From the IMG/VR virus record IMGVR_UViG_3300042361_000312, positions 1-52,837 of that record: a DNA stretch of 52,837 bases; one strand, given 5' to 3'. Both the position numbers and the translations under genes were made by a program. The stretch comes from a virus. This document shows positions 9,234 through 17,625 of this stretch, piece by piece (within the stretch, counting starts at the first letter, position 1; every line of letters starts with the position of its first letter). A model generated the notes under the pieces. That model had not been told where the DNA came from. It searched no databases and saw nothing but the letters and a program-made list of their open reading frames with translations.

Positions 9234-10604
9234 ATGAGCCGCAATGTCAGGAATGCACTCAAATGGCTTAGTGATCTCACTAATGGCACGGGTGGTGCCC
9301 CTGCCACTCCAGCCGGTCGCCCCGGCATCGTGCCACCTACTCCCGCTGCCCCTACTCCAGCCGCACCTACTCCAGCTACGCCGACTCCCACTGGCCGCAA
9401 CCTGCCGTCGCCTCCCCCGACTAGAAATCTCCCCGGGCCGACAGCCCCTCCAACGCCAACGCCCCGGGCTCCTGGCGTGAGTGGCTGGCAGAGGGCGGCT
9501 CAGATCGCTGCCGCAGTGGCGGCTGGCGGCTACGGGCTTGGCACTGTACTCAATGGAATTGGCGGTGGTGGTGATCCGCAGCCTGCCCCGGCTCCCCCGC
9601 AGCCATCGGCACCACCCCCCCCTCCCCTTCCCACGGTCGATCCCAAGACGGCAACAAGGGAAGAGATGCTGGCGGCTGGCTACCGAGACTACGGTGGCGG
9701 GTGGGTCAAGACAGGGGAAGGTGCGCCGCAGCCACGAACCAATGGCATGGGCGTGCCCGATCACTGGCGGCGGAAGATGTTTCTGAAGCAGCAAGCTAAT
9801 CGCTACCGGAATGAAATCGCTGCGAACCCCGCCATGTACACCGACATGGTTGCCTCGTATGACCAAGGTGGGCCTTCTCATTCAGCAAGGGCTGTTGCCA
9901 CCCGTGCGTTGACCGATCATCTGGACGCACAGAAGGCCGCTCAGATCGGCATCAACGTGGACAACCAAGCCAAGCAGAACAACATTGCACGGCAGATGGG
10001 TGTACCTCGCGGATACATCATGGCTATGGAAGATGTGTCGGCCAGTGCGGCGAAGGGTGACCTAGCAGGTGCCAGTGCGAAGGCTGCCATGTACGGACAG
10101 GTATACGGTCAGTCCTTCCTCTATGCCGCCCGCAACATGACCGATCAGCACAATGCCTCCGAGAAGGCGAAGGGTGAACTTGCTTCCCAGAAGCCAGTGC
10201 CCCCCACTGCGGTTGAGTCAGTGGACAAAGGCATGAAGGACATTGCCGCCATGCCCCCGGGTGCGGCTCGCAAGGCTGCCATCGAAACCCTCCATTCGCA
10301 GAGGAGCAACGGCGATCCGGCGGCAGCCAAGAAGGCAGTTGAGAACCACTACCAGCCAATCGTTCGTGAGATGGCGACCCGGCTTGATAGGCTCTCCCCG
10401 GATGAGTTGTCTGAACTCCAACAGGTGGCTGGCAACATGAGCTATTCCCAGTTCATGCAGTATGCTGGCCTGCCCGACACGGTAGATAACCAGAAGCACT
10501 TCCAGAGAATCTTTGGGAAGAACGCTTCGTATGCTCAGTTTGGCGACAACCTTGGATTTGGCATCGGCAACGCAATCCGTGGCCTTACCCCGTGGGCTGA
10601 CTGA
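9234..10604 (+). CDS. Virion protein with PTPA repeats and one hydrophobic segment
   Basis: This 456-residue protein starts 2 nt after the previous stop (TAG CT ATG). The N-terminal 120 residues are Pro/Thr/Ala-rich with tandem PTPAA and PTPT units. A single hydrophobic segment follows (AAQIAAAVAAGGYGLGTVL, about 83-101), then a second Pro-rich linker. The remainder is helical and Ala/Gln-rich. It ends TGATG, so the next gene is translationally coupled. The layout of disordered, membrane-active and helical parts fits an ejected inner-membrane-interacting protein; this is inference. Confidence 0.5.
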   Translation: MSRNVRNALKWLSDLTNGTGGAPATPAGRPGIVPPTPAAPTPAAPTPATPTPTGRNLPSPPPTRNLPGPTAPPTPTPRAPGVSGWQRAAQIAAAVAAGGYGLGTVLNGIGGGGDPQPAPAPPQPSAPPPPPLPTVDPKTATREEMLAAGYRDYGGGWVKTGEGAPQPRTNGMGVPDHWRRKMFLKQQANRYRNEIAANPAMYTDMVASYDQGGPSHSARAVATRALTDHLDAQKAAQIGINVDNQAKQNNIARQMGVPRGYIMAMEDVSASAAKGDLAGASAKAAMYGQVYGQSFLYAARNMTDQHNASEKAKGELASQKPVPPTAVESVDKGMKDIAAMPPGAARKAAIETLHSQRSNGDPAAAKKAVENHYQPIVREMATRLDRLSPDELSELQQVAGNMSYSQFMQYAGLPDTVDNQKHFQRIFGKNASYAQFGDNLGFGIGNAIRGLTPWAD

Positions 10605-13600
10605 TGGCATGGCGCAACCCGCTCCTCGACAGCAATCCGTTCCTGCCAATAGCAGATGACACGCCTGCACTGGCCGACCTCCCCGCATGGCAGCGGGACG
10701 AGGCACTGGAAGGTCTGACTCGCGGAACCCGCCCCACCTCAAGCAAGCTGCTTGGGTGGTTGAACGGAGCCAACTCCCTCAAGAACGACCTCTTGATGGG
10801 ACGGCCCCTGTTCTCTGGATCAGAGACTGGCGAAACGATGGATGCTTATGGCATTCGTCCGAGCGAGGATGCCTGGGGTGGGTGGGGCAGGCCAATCGCA
10901 GAGTTCGCTTTCGACGCTGGGACTGACCCCCTGAATCTTGTCTCGTTTGGTGCGGGTGCTGCCAGCAAGGCTACGCTCGCAGCCAGGGCGGCTGGTATCG
11001 CAGACGATGTGACCCGAGTTGCCGGTCGCAATCTTGTCGATGACGTTGCCCGTGGTGCCAGGGACATCGACCGGCTTGGCGACATGGGTTACGCCCGTAA
11101 CGCCACCCGCTCCCTGCATGACAACTTCGGCAAGGGCATCGCAGACCTGACCGATGATGACCTGTTGTCCCGCCCGATTGTCGGCAGTCGCACGGCAGGC
11201 AGGAACACCACGCTCAGAGAACTGGTCGAGGCCCAGGCCAACCCAGACGCAGCCCGAGAGGGTATCGAACAGTGGCTCCAGAAGAACCACCGCATGGGCT
11301 ATGCGGATGTGGCAAACGACCGGCTCTACAACGATGTTGGGTTGTGGCTGCCTAAGGTGCTTGGTGGTCCGGTGGGTGCCCAGATTCCCGATGCCTTTGG
11401 CGGCAGGGCTCTAGGTGCTGGGTCCGCTGCCCTGTTTGACCGGGCTGGTCAGGCACTGCGGTGGTCGAAACTTGGTCGCTATGGAGTGTCTGCCAGCAAT
11501 ATCTTTGGCGACAACGTGCAGGGTGCGACTGAAGAGGGGCAGCAAATCCTCTCTAAGAGTCTTGTCCGATCTGACCGAGCCGCCACCGAGGCAGCTTCCC
11601 GGTGGACAACCCGCATGGCCCGGGAGTTGGCAGAGCGTTCGCCCGCCGCATTCGGTGATCCCCAGGTTTCGACTGCCGTCCGCAACGTCATTGAGGGAAC
11701 AGCCAGCGCGGCTGACCGATCCCTGGTCACCAGCAACAACCTAGATGACTTCGTTACCCAGTGGCGGCAGACAGCCGACGATTACATCACCCGCAGCCGG
11801 GAAGCTGGCATTGGTTCCGCAGAACTGAACGATCCCTACGGAACAAAGTATTTCCCCCGTGGTGTGGACGATGGTGTGTTTGGACGCAACGCACCCGACA
11901 TGGGCGGCAAGTCTGGCAAAGACTGGTCTGTAATGACCGGCGATCAGCTTGCGAGAGATTCGGCCTACCAAGTTCCCGGTGGCACCCAGACCATCAATGA
12001 ACTGTCCCGAGATGCTGCGGTGACCGGCGCGGCCAACGATGCCATTGCTGCCGACCACATTCTTCAGACAGTCAATTCCCGGGTGGGTGCTGGCCCTGCC
12101 TACACGCGGGCCCAGGCGACCAAGCTGGCCAGGGACATCCGGTCCATGAGCCCCCAAGCTCTGGAGTCTGGTCGAGGACTGTTCGACAGGCACTTCCTAG
12201 AGGATGCCAGCCGGTATGTGCGTGGCCGGGAGCGGGCCATCGGTAGGTCGCGTGTTCTCTATGACGCTCTTGGGTCATCGGCCAACCTTGAGAACTATCT
12301 GCAAGTCCCGGGCGGCAGGCATGACTCCATGCTGCGGACGCTCACAGACCTCGACCTTCGCACCACCAACACCAATGGTGTGTTGCAGGGGGCTCAACAG
12401 CAAATCCTCGACCGCATCAATGCTCGACTGGCCGGGACGGGGCAGACACTCACCGCTGCCGATCTCGCCAACGTGTCAATCGACCAGAGAATCGTTGACC
12501 GATTCAACAGGATTTCCGACTACTACGCGATGCCCGAAGTGCAGGGTGTCCTTGGGAAATTCATGGACGATCTGACCAATATGTGGAAGTCGAGCATCCT
12601 CACATGGCCTGCCCGTTTTGCGCGTGACTGGTTCTCAGGTGCGATCAGCAACACCATTGAGGTGGGCAACGTCAACGACCTGAGGAATGGGTACGCAGCC
12701 GCCAAGTATTTGCTCCAGGGGCAGACCGACCGGCTGGGTCCACTCGTCGCCCAGATGCCCCGCTACAAAACGCTGGCTGAAACCAACATGGATGCTGCCA
12801 TCGCAGCGTTCCGCGATGACCTGGGTGCCTCTGGGATTCTTGGTGGCCGCAGGATCGAAGACGTTGGTGCCCGATGGACCGGCAGCCAGACAGGCGAGTC
12901 GATCCGCGATGCCGTCCTCCCTGGTGCCAGCCCTGTCACCACCGTTGGCTATCAAGTCGGTGATGCACTGAGCGGCAGAACCCCTCTCAGTCCCAACAAT
13001 GCCGCCTACTCCGAGTTCTACAACGGTGGGATCAGGTCATACACAGACCCTCTCAGAAGGTTTGCTGGGGCGATCAACCCATTCGGCGGCGAGAACTTCT
13101 CTGACTACATCGCTGACCGCCAACTCACTGACCCGCTGTTGAGGTGGGGTGCCAAACTTGGTGACACTACCGACACGATCAATCGGGTTGGGGGTTACGC
13201 CGGTTTAATGTTTCAAGGGGTCAGTGTGCCAGAGGCGAGTCGCAGAATCATGGCGGCTCAGGTGGACTACGGTTCACTAACAAGGTTTGAGAAGGGGTTC
13301 ATTAAGAGCTTCGTGCCCTTCTGGAGTTACAATTCCAGAATTGGTGCATATGTAGCACAGAAGATATGGAACCGACCGGGTGGTGCTTACACAAACATAG
13401 CACTGCGGGCACCCGATGCCGTTGTTAATCAGACTGACGCTGACAACCCCGATGATTCCTATACGCCCAAGCAAATCAAGGAGAGCGTAGGGTTCAGCCT
13501 GGAGGGATTGCGTGGTGTCCCAGGGCTGGGGAGTGTGATCGACGCACTGGCCCCAGAAACCCCGGGTGTCAACAGCTTCCTGAACTCCATCGACGTTCCC

Positions 13601-14242
13601 GGTCGCAGTCTTATCAATATGTTCAACATCAAGCAGGGGCTTGATGGTAGCGTGAAGTACGGGGACAGTGCATATAACACCTTCCTTGATACTACCAGTC
13701 AGCTAATGCACCCGATCATCCGCGACGGGGTGGAGTTACTGTCTGGCCGGAACCTCCACACTGGTAAATCGCTGAATGAGTTTGAGCCCACGATCCAAAA
13801 GCTGGGGCGGGCGGCTGGCGTGGACCCATACAGCACACCGGACTACCTGTTGAAGGGCAGCAATATGCTGCTCGACTTCGTTCCCCACGCACCGAGAGTG
13901 CTTCAGCTTACGAACCGTCTGATGGACGATGAGCGGGTGCCCAACCTGTCGGCGCGGCTGGGTCAGAATGCCTTCAATATGCTGACCGGCAGCAAGATCA
14001 CGAACATCTCTGAGGATGCGGCGAGGATGGATGCCAGCCGTGAACTGACCGATATGCTCTCTGATTCCCCAGCAATCAAGAAATTTGAGTCCAAGTACAT
14101 TCCAGAGGAAATGCTCCCATACGCCAGCCCCGATGACGTTCTCCTCTACCGGCTCGACAGGCAGATGAGGAAGGAAGCCAGGGCGGCGAAGAAAGCTCAG
14201 GCCAAAAACTTTGGCGACCTGGGCAATCCCTTCCTTCTTTAG
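10604..14242 (+). CDS. 1212-residue internal virion protein
   Basis: This is the largest gene in the window, with its start overlapping the preceding stop by one base (TGATG). The sequence is Ala/Arg/Asp-rich and mostly helical, with a recognisable aromatic segment (FVPFWSYNSRIGAYVAQKIW, about residues 900-920). It contains no obvious lysozyme or transglycosylase motif. It is comparable in size and order to the largest internal or ejected proteins of podoviruses (T7 gp16-like role by position). The 3' end overlaps the integrase stop by three bases in a convergent arrangement. Confidence 0.55.
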   Translation: MAWRNPLLDSNPFLPIADDTPALADLPAWQRDEALEGLTRGTRPTSSKLLGWLNGANSLKNDLLMGRPLFSGSETGETMDAYGIRPSEDAWGGWGRPIAEFAFDAGTDPLNLVSFGAGAASKATLAARAAGIADDVTRVAGRNLVDDVARGARDIDRLGDMGYARNATRSLHDNFGKGIADLTDDDLLSRPIVGSRTAGRNTTLRELVEAQANPDAAREGIEQWLQKNHRMGYADVANDRLYNDVGLWLPKVLGGPVGAQIPDAFGGRALGAGSAALFDRAGQALRWSKLGRYGVSASNIFGDNVQGATEEGQQILSKSLVRSDRAATEAASRWTTRMARELAERSPAAFGDPQVSTAVRNVIEGTASAADRSLVTSNNLDDFVTQWRQTADDYITRSREAGIGSAELNDPYGTKYFPRGVDDGVFGRNAPDMGGKSGKDWSVMTGDQLARDSAYQVPGGTQTINELSRDAAVTGAANDAIAADHILQTVNSRVGAGPAYTRAQATKLARDIRSMSPQALESGRGLFDRHFLEDASRYVRGRERAIGRSRVLYDALGSSANLENYLQVPGGRHDSMLRTLTDLDLRTTNTNGVLQGAQQQILDRINARLAGTGQTLTAADLANVSIDQRIVDRFNRISDYYAMPEVQGVLGKFMDDLTNMWKSSILTWPARFARDWFSGAISNTIEVGNVNDLRNGYAAAKYLLQGQTDRLGPLVAQMPRYKTLAETNMDAAIAAFRDDLGASGILGGRRIEDVGARWTGSQTGESIRDAVLPGASPVTTVGYQVGDALSGRTPLSPNNAAYSEFYNGGIRSYTDPLRRFAGAINPFGGENFSDYIADRQLTDPLLRWGAKLGDTTDTINRVGGYAGLMFQGVSVPEASRRIMAAQVDYGSLTRFEKGFIKSFVPFWSYNSRIGAYVAQKIWNRPGGAYTNIALRAPDAVVNQTDADNPDDSYTPKQIKESVGFSLEGLRGVPGLGSVIDALAPETPGVNSFLNSIDVPGRSLINMFNIKQGLDGSVKYGDSAYNTFLDTTSQLMHPIIRDGVELLSGRNLHTGKSLNEFEPTIQKLGRAAGVDPYSTPDYLLKGSNMLLDFVPHAPRVLQLTNRLMDDERVPNLSARLGQNAFNMLTGSKITNISEDAARMDASRELTDMLSDSPAIKKFESKYIPEEMLPYASPDDVLLYRLDRQMRKEARAAKKAQAKNFGDLGNPFLL

Positions 14243-15060
14243 CGGATGGGCGGGGGCATGGGGCAGGAGTTGGGCAGGAGCGTCCGGTCCACATAATGCT
14301 TCATGGCCAGTTCAGGGCTCCGATGCCCAAGGAATCGGCTGGAACTCCCGGGCTGGGTAGCCTCAACCCAAGTGGCTCCCGTGCGCCGCATCCACTTGCA
14401 GGTGCCTGTGAGCTTCGCTGCCGCCACCATCCGGTCCCAGCGAATCCGCAGCCACTTCTCCGACAGTGCCCAGCGGAAGACCCTGCCGTCCGGGGATAGC
14501 TCCATCAGTGCGTTGAGGGCATCCACACATTCATGGGGCAACACCTGCACCAAGGAGTCCCCCGTCTTGTGCTGCACGGTGTAGAGCCTGCCGTCCCTGA
14601 TCTGACTGCACCTCAGGTTCAACAGGTCACTGAACCGCAGCCCACAGGAGTACCCCGCAAGCAACCAAGCTGTGAAGAAAACGTGGACCGGGCATCCACA
14701 TTGCAGCTTGCCGGGGAGGTGGCGGGCAACGTGCAGCAACCTCGACAACTCTTCTCTCGTCCATGCAACCGGCGGCGGAACCGAGTGCTTGACTCGCCGG
14801 ACTCCTTCGATAAAATCTGCACAACCGGGGCCAAGTGCTGCACGAATAATCGTCAGTGCCTGCCTCCGGTAGTTCGACTTCGTGGTCTTACTGACCGCAA
14901 GAGAGTCGAGCCAACGGGTGACCCGTTGAGGAGTCAAGTCGGCCACGGAGGTTAGCCCAGATGCCTGAAGCATCTCAGCCGTTCGCATCAAATGCCGCTG
15001 GTAGTTGTGGCACAAGTCCCTACTCGCTAGGTACTCAACCGCAACCTCAGTCAGGGTCAT
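14239..15060 (-). CDS. int: Tyrosine recombinase (phage integrase)
   Basis: The start is taken as ATG at 15060 with AGAGGG upstream, giving 273 residues; a longer frame to 15213 crosses the intergenic terminator and is unlikely. An N-terminal SAM-like core-binding domain (about 1-80) is followed by the catalytic domain. Visible catalytic residues are Arg142 (CGLRFSDLL), Lys165 (HKTG), Arg225 (KWMRR), His246 (LGHRS) and Tyr256 (KHYVD). The usual box II His is Lys222, a known variant position. The gene lies beside a tRNA-Gly-derived attP-like sequence (15257-15301), so it should integrate the phage into that tRNA gene. Confidence 0.93.
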   Translation of the reverse strand: MTLTEVAVEYLASRDLCHNYQRHLMRTAEMLQASGLTSVADLTPQRVTRWLDSLAVSKTTKSNYRRQALTIIRAALGPGCADFIEGVRRVKHSVPPPVAWTREELSRLLHVARHLPGKLQCGCPVHVFFTAWLLAGYSCGLRFSDLLNLRCSQIRDGRLYTVQHKTGDSLVQVLPHECVDALNALMELSPDGRVFRWALSEKWLRIRWDRMVAAAKLTGTCKWMRRTGATWVEATQPGSSSRFLGHRSPELAMKHYVDRTLLPNSCPMPPPIR

Positions 15061-15076
15061 TGCATCCCTCTCATGG

Positions 15077-15099
15077 TGGTCACTCTCTTGGTGTGACCA
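15077..15099. promoter_or_regulatory. Inverted repeat upstream of int
   Basis: The arms are TGGTCAC and GTGACCA with a 9-bp spacer, 17 bp upstream of the integrase start. Perfect 7-bp arms at this position suit an operator or an integrase/excisionase accessory site. No second copy was found. Confidence 0.4.
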
Positions 15100-15154
15100 A
15101 CAGTGCCACGATCTGGGGGACTTGCCACCGCCCCCTCTAGGTGGCTCCGCATTG

Positions 15155-15181
15155 CAGGGGGTAACGTAGCCCCCTGTTTTT
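15155..15181 (+). terminator. Rho-independent terminator
   Basis: CAGGGGG and CCCCCTG pair across an 8-nt loop and are followed by TTTTT on the plus strand. It would stop rightward late transcription running through the antisense of int before the recombination genes. A small CCACC/GGTGG hairpin lies just upstream (15125-15144). Confidence 0.75.
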
Positions 15182-15211
15182 CCCGTTGAAAACAAAGGAT
15201 TGTTGACCCTC

Positions 15212-16141
15212 ATGGATAACTCCAGTTGTGCTGAAGCTGCCGTTTCTCACGGCCCGCAGCTTCCCAAGCTAGTGGCGGGGGTTCGATTCCCCTCGCCCGC
15301 TTTTTCTGTCCAGTTCGACGAGCCGATCACCACCTATCACGGTGATCTGGTTCACCTTGGCTCCACCCAGATTCGTCTGGCAGAGTCAGCCACGGTCTTC
15401 CATGACAACGTGGAGATGGGGTGGGGTTCCGACTCCAAGTCGGCAGCCCTCCAGCTAGGAAGTGCTTGGCACACGCTCAGGGAGATTGGTTACGACCAGT
15501 TCTCAGAGCGGGCGGTCACTGCCCCTGAGGAGCATTGTACCGCATCTGGGGGGTTGTCAACGAAGAAGGCAACCAAGGAGTGGCTCGCCACCCTGCCCCC
15601 AGATGCCATCATCTTGTCCCCCGAGATGGGGGAAATTCTTGGGAAGATGCACGACCGCTTCGTGCGGAACTCCCAGGCAGTAGAGCTTGAAGAGGACATC
15701 CTCCATAGGGAAGCCTCAATCCGGTGGGAGTCCACGGCTGGGGTCATGGCCCGCTGCCGCCCTGACTTCATCTGCAACAGCGGACAGTTGGGGGACTACA
15801 AGACCACCTCTGAGAAGAACATTCTCAAGGACTGGGCCCGGTCGGTGAAGCTCTATGGGTATGGCATCAGTGCGGCCCTCTACGAACAGGGCTGTGTGGT
15901 GTCGGGGATGGCCGAGCCCCCCATGCAATTCGTGGTGACCCAGACGGTCCACCCATTTCTCACCCAGGTCATCACCCTGCCGCCTTCCTACATGGATTGG
16001 GCCCGCCGCAGGCTGGATGAACTTCTCACTGACATCGCTCGTCGCAGGGCAACCGGCGATTGGATGGAGGACGGTTACGGCAAGGTTAATGAATTGACCA
16101 TGCCTGGTTTTGGGGATCGGGTTTTTTCACAGGTCGAATAG
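15212..16141 (+). CDS. RecE/DUF3799-type PD-(D/E)XK exonuclease
   Basis: The frame opens at TTG 15200 with the first ATG at 15212, about 309 residues. The first ~30 codons cross the attP-like tRNA segment, so the true start may be downstream of attP. The core shows a conserved entry helix (GSAWHTLREIGYDQFSER), then Glu (HREASI), Pro-Asp (CRPDFI) and D-x-K (GDYKTT), the PD-(D/E)XK nuclease signature of the RecE/exonuclease VIII C-terminal family. It should resect DNA ends 5'-3' and hand ssDNA to the annealing protein encoded 17 nt downstream (ERF), forming a phage recombination pair. Confidence 0.75.
   Translation: MDNSSCAEAAVSHGPQLPKLVAGVRFPSPAFSVQFDEPITTYHGDLVHLGSTQIRLAESATVFHDNVEMGWGSDSKSAALQLGSAWHTLREIGYDQFSERAVTAPEEHCTASGGLSTKKATKEWLATLPPDAIILSPEMGEILGKMHDRFVRNSQAVELEEDILHREASIRWESTAGVMARCRPDFICNSGQLGDYKTTSEKNILKDWARSVKLYGYGISAALYEQGCVVSGMAEPPMQFVVTQTVHPFLTQVITLPPSYMDWARRRLDELLTDIARRRATGDWMEDGYGKVNELTMPGFGDRVFSQVE
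15257..15301 (+). other. attP: attP core: 3' half of a tRNA-Gly(CCC) gene
   Basis: The sequence contains an anticodon loop TTCCCAA flanked by AGC/GCT (15258-15270), a variable region and a T-arm (GGGGG, TTCGATT, CCCCT). It ends with acceptor CGCCCGC and discriminator T. Everything 5' of the anticodon stem is missing, so this is not a functional tRNA. Phages with tyrosine integrases typically carry the 3' part of the target tRNA as attP, with crossover in the anticodon or T-loop region. It lies about 200 bp from the int start codon and inside the 5' end of the exonuclease frame. Confidence 0.85.
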
Positions 16142-16158
16142 TAACAAAGGAGTAACAC

Positions 16159-16860
16159 ATGGAGATCGACAACTACATTCGCGGCGTAACCTCATCCCCG
16201 GAAACCAAGCAGCTAGTAACTGCCTTGGCTCTGGCCCAGATGGAGTACAAGCCGATCAAGAAGACTGGCCGTAATGAGTACGGCAAGTTTGATTACTCGA
16301 CTCTCGGTGACATCTGTGTTGCCTTGCTGCCTGCCTTGAACAAGCATGGCTTCCCCATGCCGTTGTTTCAGACAGGCTACATGGGCACCGAGTTGGTGAT
16401 GGTCGGTCGCCTCGTTCACAAGACGGGTGAGTGGGTGTCGTGCGTCCTGCCGATGCGGGATCAAATCGACAAGAACGGCAACAGGCGTGAGGACAACCAG
16501 TCCCTTGAGGCTGCCAGCACCTACACGAAGAAGCAGTTGTTCCTCCAGCTTGCCGGTGGCTGGAGCGTTGGTGCCGAAGACTTGGAGCAAGCCGAGGAAG
16601 CTCACTCTCAAGTCAACGCCGAGGTGGCCAAGGAGAAGGCTCCTGCCCCTGCACCCAAGGCAGCGAAGAACGATCTGTACAAGAGGGTTGAGAACAAGTG
16701 CAAGACCCTGACCAAGCTGCCCGCCGAGCTTGCCAAGGTCTTCGCCCAGGCTGAGTCGCTGGCTGAGACAGGTGACCTGACGGCTGACGAGATCAGCAAG
16801 TTGCGCCGCCAGTTCGGTGCCCTTCTCCCCAAGGAAGAGGAGGTGGCCGGTGCTGTCTAA
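16159..16860 (+). CDS. erf: ERF-family single-strand annealing protein
   Basis: This 233-residue protein starts after a strong AAAGGAG. The N-terminal domain has the ERF hallmarks: ALAQMEYKPIKKTGRN, FDYSTLGDICVALLPALNKH, a conserved beta region (VGRLVHKTGEWVS) and EAASTYTKKQLFLQLAG. The C-terminal third is a Lys/Ala-rich linker and a helical tail. ERF proteins anneal complementary ssDNA during phage circularisation and recombination, working with a 5'-3' exonuclease, here the preceding gene. The 3' end overlaps the next start by 11 bases. Confidence 0.9.
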   Translation: MEIDNYIRGVTSSPETKQLVTALALAQMEYKPIKKTGRNEYGKFDYSTLGDICVALLPALNKHGFPMPLFQTGYMGTELVMVGRLVHKTGEWVSCVLPMRDQIDKNGNRREDNQSLEAASTYTKKQLFLQLAGGWSVGAEDLEQAEEAHSQVNAEVAKEKAPAPAPKAAKNDLYKRVENKCKTLTKLPAELAKVFAQAESLAETGDLTADEISKLRRQFGALLPKEEEVAGAV

Positions 16861-17407
16861 AGCCGACATCGACCAGCTTGAAGGGTACTTGTGTCGCGCC
16901 ACCCTTAATGAGTTGCCCAACGTGCTGATGAAAGTCTTGCCGTTGCTGTTCGCGGAGTTGCGAACCATGCAGTCGGCCCTGGATGAACAAGCGGAGAACT
17001 TCTTCGATGGGTTGCTTGAGAGAGATGACGGACGAGGACGAGGTGCTTCTGTCGGAACTGGTGTCGCAGGGGCTGGACTTCCTAGAGGTCAGGAAGCGGA
17101 TGCCGGACCTGCGGCTCCACGAACTGCGGAGCCAATACACCCAGTATCGGCGGTCAGCCAGGAGCGGGTTGATGAGGCCAGTGCCGGACGATCTGGCCGA
17201 GCGGATCAAGTGGGTTCAAGACCAGTGGACAACGCACGAATGGTCAACCCGGTGGGTGGGGAGGTTCGCCAACAAGAAGGAGACAGACCTGTCGATGGCA
17301 GCCAGCCAGATGCTTCAGTGAGGAAGCGTCGGGGGCGACCACCAAAGAAGTCATCGGTGTTGGATGGAGCGTTGGGAATCGAACCAATTACACACGGAGG
17401 TGAGTGA
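16850..17407 (+). CDS. Protein with AT-hook-like tail, overlaps another frame
   Basis: GTG 16850 follows GAGGAGG, giving 185 residues. The first ~60 residues form convincing amphipathic helices (VLSKADIDQLEGYLCRATLN...). The middle is Gly/Arg/Ala-rich and looks like the shadow of a second gene in the +1 frame (17025-17321). The last 30 residues contain a basic RKRRGRPPKK AT-hook-like motif. Either two genes share about 300 bases, or the frame is a 60-residue protein plus accidental read-through, or a frameshift joins parts. The stop lies at the csrA start. Confidence 0.5.
   Translation: MLSKADIDQLEGYLCRATLNELPNVLMKVLPLLFAELRTMQSALDEQAENFFDGLLERDDGRGRGASVGTGVAGAGLPRGQEADAGPAAPRTAEPIHPVSAVSQERVDEASAGRSGRADQVGSRPVDNARMVNPVGGEVRQQEGDRPVDGSQPDASVRKRRGRPPKKSSVLDGALGIEPITHGGE
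17025..17321 (+). CDS. Small HTH-like protein, nested in another frame
   Basis: ATG 17025 after GAGAG gives 98 residues. The composition is typical of a real globular helical protein, with Trp pairs and acidic/basic balance (MTDEDEVLLSELVSQGLDFL, WVQDQWTTHEWSTRWVGRF). It reads like a small DNA-binding domain that begins with a helix-turn-helix-type EVLLSELVSQGL segment. It lies wholly inside 16850-17407 in a different frame. Its codon-level plausibility is better than the overlapped middle part of the other frame. Confidence 0.6.
   Translation: MTDEDEVLLSELVSQGLDFLEVRKRMPDLRLHELRSQYTQYRRSARSGLMRPVPDDLAERIKWVQDQWTTHEWSTRWVGRFANKKETDLSMAASQMLQ
17392..17401 (+). promoter_or_regulatory. CsrA-consensus match in the csrA ribosome binding site
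   Basis: ACACGGAGGT fits the CsrA core consensus ACANGGANGT at all fixed positions and contains the Shine-Dalgarno GGAGG of the downstream csrA-like gene. This is the classic arrangement for translational autorepression. Confidence 0.5.
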
Positions 17408-17625
17408 TGTTGGTGCTAGGCCGCAGGGTGAATCAGACCATCGTGATCGAACCGGGGAACATCAAGATCACGGTGACGCACATCACCCAAGGTGGTGCCG
17501 TGCGGATCGGGATCGACGCGCCCCCTGAGTACACGATTCTCAGGGAGGAGTTGGTCGGGAAGTACGGCAGGCTGCAAGCGCAGGCCGAGCGGGAGGAGCG
17601 TCGTCGCCAGGAAGGGGGTGTCTGA
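17407..17625 (+). CDS. csrA: CsrA/RsmA-family RNA-binding regulator
   Basis: The 72-residue product starts at ATG 17407 after CGGAGGTGAGTG. It aligns end to end with CsrA: MLVLGRRVNQTIVI, then a beta-strand, then VRIGIDAP and REEL. The RNA-contacting residues Leu4, Arg6, Arg7 and Arg46 (E. coli Arg44) are all present. The C-terminal tail is charged and helical. CsrA dimers bind two GGA motifs, usually in hairpin loops and over ribosome binding sites, and block or activate translation. The gene lies between recombination genes and a helicase (TGATG coupling). Likely targets are discussed under the GGA-hairpin leaders. Confidence 0.95.
   Translation: MLVLGRRVNQTIVIEPGNIKITVTHITQGGAVRIGIDAPPEYTILREELVGKYGRLQAQAEREERRRQEGGV

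Noticed and set aside
15255-15301. A functional tRNA-Gly gene
   Set aside because: Only the anticodon-to-acceptor half matches; no acceptor 5' strand or D-arm is present, and it lies beside int, so it is treated as attP.
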